The position numbers and the translations under genes are program-made. A stretch of 64,000 nt of DNA from Thamnidium elegans (Eukaryota > Mucoromycota > Mucoromycetes > Mucorales > Mucoraceae): assembly GCA_025201345.1 (NCBI GenBank), contig JAIXMG010000014.1, positions 496,001-560,000 on the forward strand, written 5' to 3'. Shown here piece after piece: positions 60,292 through 64,000 of this stretch (position 1 is the stretch's first letter; the number at the start of each line of letters is the position of its first letter). The notes beneath the pieces are model-generated. The model had not been told where the DNA came from and searched no databases. It saw only the letters and a program-made list of their open reading frames with translations.

Positions 60292-62994
60292 ATGCTGTCT
60301 ACTGAATTAAACATGCAAAACTTAATGCATGAAGCTTCACATTGTTACAACCTTGGTAGATTCAAGGTAACAAAAAAAAAAGCGTATATACATATAAAAA
60401 AAAAAAAAAGCAAAAATAACCGTTTTCCACAGGTTTCGTTTGATTTATATATTGAAGCATTATTATCTGCAGTTAAAGAATTTCAACGGTTACAATTTAT
60501 AGATCAAAGCATGTATTATTGTTAAAAAAAAAAAAAAAGAGGTCTAACAGGTATATATATAATAGATGTTCAAGTCAATGATTTATCACCAGTATTTTTT
60601 TTGGCACATACGTGTCTAAACCATGCAAAAAAAATTTCTTCAAACAAAAAAGCACCAACCGTACCACCAAAACCGGCTTGTTTATCTTCACCTCCACCGT
60701 TACCCATTAGGCCTTTTTTGGACACTGAGATGATACGAACAAGATCAGATTTTGAAAAAAGTCCTTGTACCATAGATTATTCTTCAGATGAAGATGAAAA
60801 ATACAATGTAAATAATAATAAAAAGGGTAAACTAGAAATAATCACTTTATATTTACATGTATATATATTTACTAAAGTATATATAAATAATAGAAAAAGG
60901 TTTAAAGATTGTAACAAAACGTAATAAATTACCTCGTAGATCTTCTACTTCAAATATATCTTGTTCTGCTCCCTCTTCTCCTTCTGTTGTTTCAAACCCT
61001 TTAAATGCTGTAAAATCTTTCTTGTCCTTACCTGGCTCCATTGCTTCCCAAGCAGCTCCAGATAATGATGACCTATTCCTATTAACAAATGCAACCATTG
61101 ACCCACACCAACTTATTACTGCACAAACAAGTCATAGCGATAATACGTTACAATCTGTTACAAACAATAATTATTTACCAATGATACCACAAGCCCCACT
61201 CGTTACTGTATATAAATCTTTACAACAAAAACTGCAAGAATTGAAAAAGACAGATGAGGATTTCAATAATATACAATCTTTATTAAACAGAGTACGTAAT
61301 ATTCATATGTCTGCTACCACTGTACCTACCATCCTCCAGTTTCAACCGGTCTTGATTGCCTATCAACTCACTTTAATGGATTCAACCATCTTTCGAAATA
61401 TACCAATGGATGCTATCTTATCTCATTCGCCAAAGACTCCTCACCCTGCCATTGTTGCTTCCACAGACTTTTTTAATTACTTGACTCGATTGATTGAGCA
61501 CGCTATCCTTTTACAACAGGATGCATCTGGACGTGCACAACATATCAATCACTGGATCAAAGTTGCTGGCAAATGCCACGAGTTAAAAAACTATCAAACG
61601 TTAAAAGCTGTCGTATCTGCATTAGGTACTCCTCCTATTAAAAGACTTAAAAAATCATGGTCCTTTGTTCCTAAAAAGGGTATTCACTTACTAGAGGATT
61701 TAAGTGAATTGATGTCTGAAGCATCCAATTATGGTAAATACCGAACGAGATTAGGTTTATCACAAGATGAAATTGAACAAGATGTTACATTGACTAGAAA
61801 ACCAAGTATGAGAAAGAATTCGTTTAATGAACCTACTGTACCATTTTTAGGTATATTTATTCATGATATGACTTATTTGGTGGCGGCGCTATCAAAAAAG
61901 AAAAATCAACATAACTCACAATGGAAAACCAGTGGAAGTAAACAATCGATTGAAAATATGCAACAGGATGTAAGAGTATCCGAATTACTTGCACTATTTA
62001 AAAACTTGCAAAGAAGTCCTCCTTATTCTCCTCATTTATCCGCTGTATGTGTTAAAGATCTCAATAAAAATAGAAAGCGAAAGTTGTCTCATGCGCTTAC
62101 TCGCTCTTCTGCTATCAAAAAGACGCCACCTTATTTTTCTAATCAATATGATGATGAAACAGGTGGTGAACTTAGCACTGAAATGCAGCAATGTCTTGTG
62201 ACTCAATATCTGGTAAAGTATCATTTTAATTTCTATGTATTTTTTTTTAATACTTTTTGATTTAGTTGACTAGGTCATGGGTAAGTGAAAAGACAGTAGA
62301 TGAATTAAGTCTAGTTAGAGAACCAACAAAGACTGCAAGAAGTTATTCAGTTACAGATTCTTTAGCTTCTCCCATCACTAGTGCTTTACCTCCTATCACA
62401 TCTTCTGTTAGTTTAACAACAACAACTAGAAGTAGTTCAGGAAGTATGACCAGTAGTAGTTCCAATAGTAGGCCGTTGAGTCTAGAAGATGAACTAGATC
62501 AAGAAGATATCGATAGGAAATCTTCTACTGCAGGATTTTGGTTATTTGGTAGAAAGACGAACGATTCAAATTGTTTAAAACCTTGCGGATCAAATGAATC
62601 ATTTGGTACAATGCAAAGATCTCCTCGACACTTTTCTTTTGAAGAAATAAGTAGTAATAGTATGGTAAAAAGTAGTTCATTCAAGCAAGGTACTATTACT
62701 ATGCAACGAGAAGGATCTCAAAATTCATTATCGATATTTCGTAAGGATTTTTGGAAAGGTGGAACAACGAGCAATCGAAATCCTTTACTGAATTTCAATA
62801 GTGATCCTTCCTTACTTTCTTCAACTGGTATTCAACGTAAAGGGTCATCTAGTTCACTTATACATCCTTCACCTTCTTCGTCTACTGATACTAGCAATTT
62901 TCATCAAAAGAAGCTGCTTGTCGCTTCTCTACATCCTTTAGATAGTACGTACACGCCACTTTCGGAAATATCCAGTTTTAACTGGGACCAATAA
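60292..62994 (+). CDS. Ras guanine-nucleotide exchange factor (CDC25-type RasGEF) with MIT-like N-terminus, 821 aa
   Basis: Five exons: 60292-60366, 60433-60520, 60566-60826, 60900-62212 and 62266-62994. The first ~60 residues (LMHEASHCYNLGRFK, then FDLYIEALLSAVKEF) resemble a MIT three-helix domain, which binds ESCRT-III tails. A Ser/Pro-rich linker follows. The RasGEF catalytic domain spans about residues 250-570: LIAYQLTLMDSTIFRNI, HINHWIKVAGKCHELKNYQT, ALGTPPIKRLKKSW, and PFLGIFIHDMTYL near the end, all typical of CDC25-homology domains that expel GDP from Ras. The C-terminal ~240 residues are disordered and Ser-rich. The donor of exon 2 (T|GTTAAA) is weak, so that junction is tentative. 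I see no separate REM domain, though 61200-61310 is helical. Confidence 0.88.
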
Positions 62995-63129
62995 ATTATT
63001 TTAATTTAGAAGAGAGAAAAAAAAAGGAGGAGGAGGGTAGAAGGAGGAAGAGGAGGTGTGGGATATACAAATATTTATAAAAAAAATAAAAATAAAAAGT
63101 GGGTTTTGAGTAAGTGTGTGTGTGTGTGT

Positions 63130-63965
63130 TTACATTAATATACAACATTTTGATTCGGTTTTCTCTTGAGGAGCAATAGGAGCAACACTTTTACGAACTT
63201 CTTGTACCTTGTTATACTTTCTAATATCTCTCACAACAGCATGAAATGCTTCATCTACATTAATACGTTCTTTAGCGGATGATTCTACAAACTCACAGCC
63301 ATAATAATCTGCTAATTCTTTTCCTTCTTGGCGGGTTACTTGTCTGTCCGTGTCCAAATCACATTTATTGGCAATTAATACCATAGGAAATCTATCTCGG
63401 TCTTTAACTCTGCAAATTTGTTGGTGGAATGTTTCGATTTCTTCAAATGACATACGAGACGTGATAGAATAAACTAGTAAAAACCCTTCACCATTCCTCA
63501 TATATTGTTCTCTCATAGCACTATTATATATTATATGTACATTAGAAATAATAATAAAAAAGAGGGGAGGGATTAAAGGGATAAAAATATAGAATTTTAC
63601 CTGTATTCTTCTTGTCCTGCTGTATCTAATACGTCAAGTAAAGCAGTTTCTTCGTCAATAACACATTGTTTTCTATAAGAGTCTAGTCGTAAAAAATATA
63701 TATATTTAAATAAATTATTTTATACTGTATTTTTTTTTCTTTCTTAGTTTACCTTCTATAGTTGGGTCGTATTCATCAACAAAGTGAGATTGAATAAACT
63801 GAATGGTTAAAGCAGATTTACCAACACCTAATAAATAATTTTTAAGGTTTTTTTTTTTAAAAAAAAGGGGGGGGGGGTTTACACCTTCTTTATTTATTTA
63901 CCACCACCACCAACCATAACTAGTTTATATTCACGAACAATCCAAGAAGCAGATTTATTCGACAT
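63130..63965 (-). CDS. Ras GTPase, 203 aa
   Basis: Four exons on the minus strand: 63902-63965, 63753-63827, 63601-63682 and 63130-63520. The product has all Ras motifs: P-loop GGGGVGKS, switch I YDPTIEDSY, switch [23 protein letters not shown] for guanine specificity, and ESSAK. The GGGG form of the P-loop is also seen in yeast Ras, so the glycines are normal. The C-terminus ends SKCCILM, a CaaX box CILM for prenylation with a neighbouring Cys that may be palmitoylated, so it acts at membranes. It is a molecular switch upstream of cAMP or MAPK signalling in fungi. The gene converges with RasGEF, 135 bp between the stop codons. Intron 1 holds a T11-A8-G11 tract (63848-63877). Confidence 0.95.
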
Positions 63966-64000
63966 GTCAAAAATAAATAAAAAAGAATGTATGTGTATAT

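Noticed and set aside
63848..63901. Activating-type P-loop change in Ras (GGGG in place of GAGG)
   Set aside because: Yeast Ras proteins carry the same GGGGVGKS P-loop, so this is the normal fungal form.
1..64000. tRNA, rRNA or CRISPR features
   Set aside because: By eye I found no paired A-box/B-box motifs, no rRNA-like sequence and no regularly spaced repeat-spacer array; a covariance-model scan was not possible here.

Overview
The window looks like nuclear DNA of an early-diverging fungus, most likely Mucoromycota (Mucorales-like). The DNA is AT-rich, genes are split by many short introns (about 45-120 bp) with GTAAGT/GTATGT-type donors, intergenic DNA is full of T and A homopolymers, and the proteins are fungal in type (Vac7, DUF3712/Tag1-like, Ras/RasGEF/RasGAP). 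A dihydropteridine reductase gene fits too, since pterin-dependent phenylalanine hydroxylation is known from Mortierella. Exon structures below were inferred by hand from reading frame and splice consensus.

Layout. 0-4.7 kb: gene-free DNA and a decayed DIRS-type retrotransposon bounded by inverted repeats of about 110 bp; its right end lies about 60 bp from the start of the next gene. 4.7-11.3 kb: three plus-strand genes, a type II membrane glycosyltransferase, a Vac7-like vacuolar protein, and a quinonoid dihydropteridine reductase. 11.3-14.4 kb: no gene seen. 14.4-48.1 kb: three tandem copies of a gene of about 5.1 kb for a very large single-pass membrane protein (DUF3712/Tag1-like, LEA-2-type repeats), separated by two nearly identical 9-kb spacers that each carry two head-to-head LINE fragments. 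Copy 1 is intact; copies 2 and 3 carry clustered single-base indels. 49.5-54.5 kb: an MFS transporter, a small HTH/AT-hook/Myb-like nuclear protein, and a Lys/Thr-repeat type I membrane protein. 54.6-64.0 kb: a RasGAP (minus), a RasGEF (plus) and a Ras GTPase (minus) side by side.

How the parts fit. The last 9.4 kb holds a switch, its activator and its inactivator in one block: GAP and GEF diverge from a shared ~410-bp upstream region, and GEF and Ras converge with about 135 bp between stop codons. The first half links two vacuolar-type proteins, Vac7-like and Tag1-like, whose lumenal domains belong to the same LEA-2/TMEM106B superfamily. The mosaic flanks of the triplicated gene read as an old two-gene array whose coding regions were homogenised and which then gained a third copy by unequal crossing-over. 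Some frameshifts in copies 2 and 3 are probably assembly-consensus errors rather than real decay.
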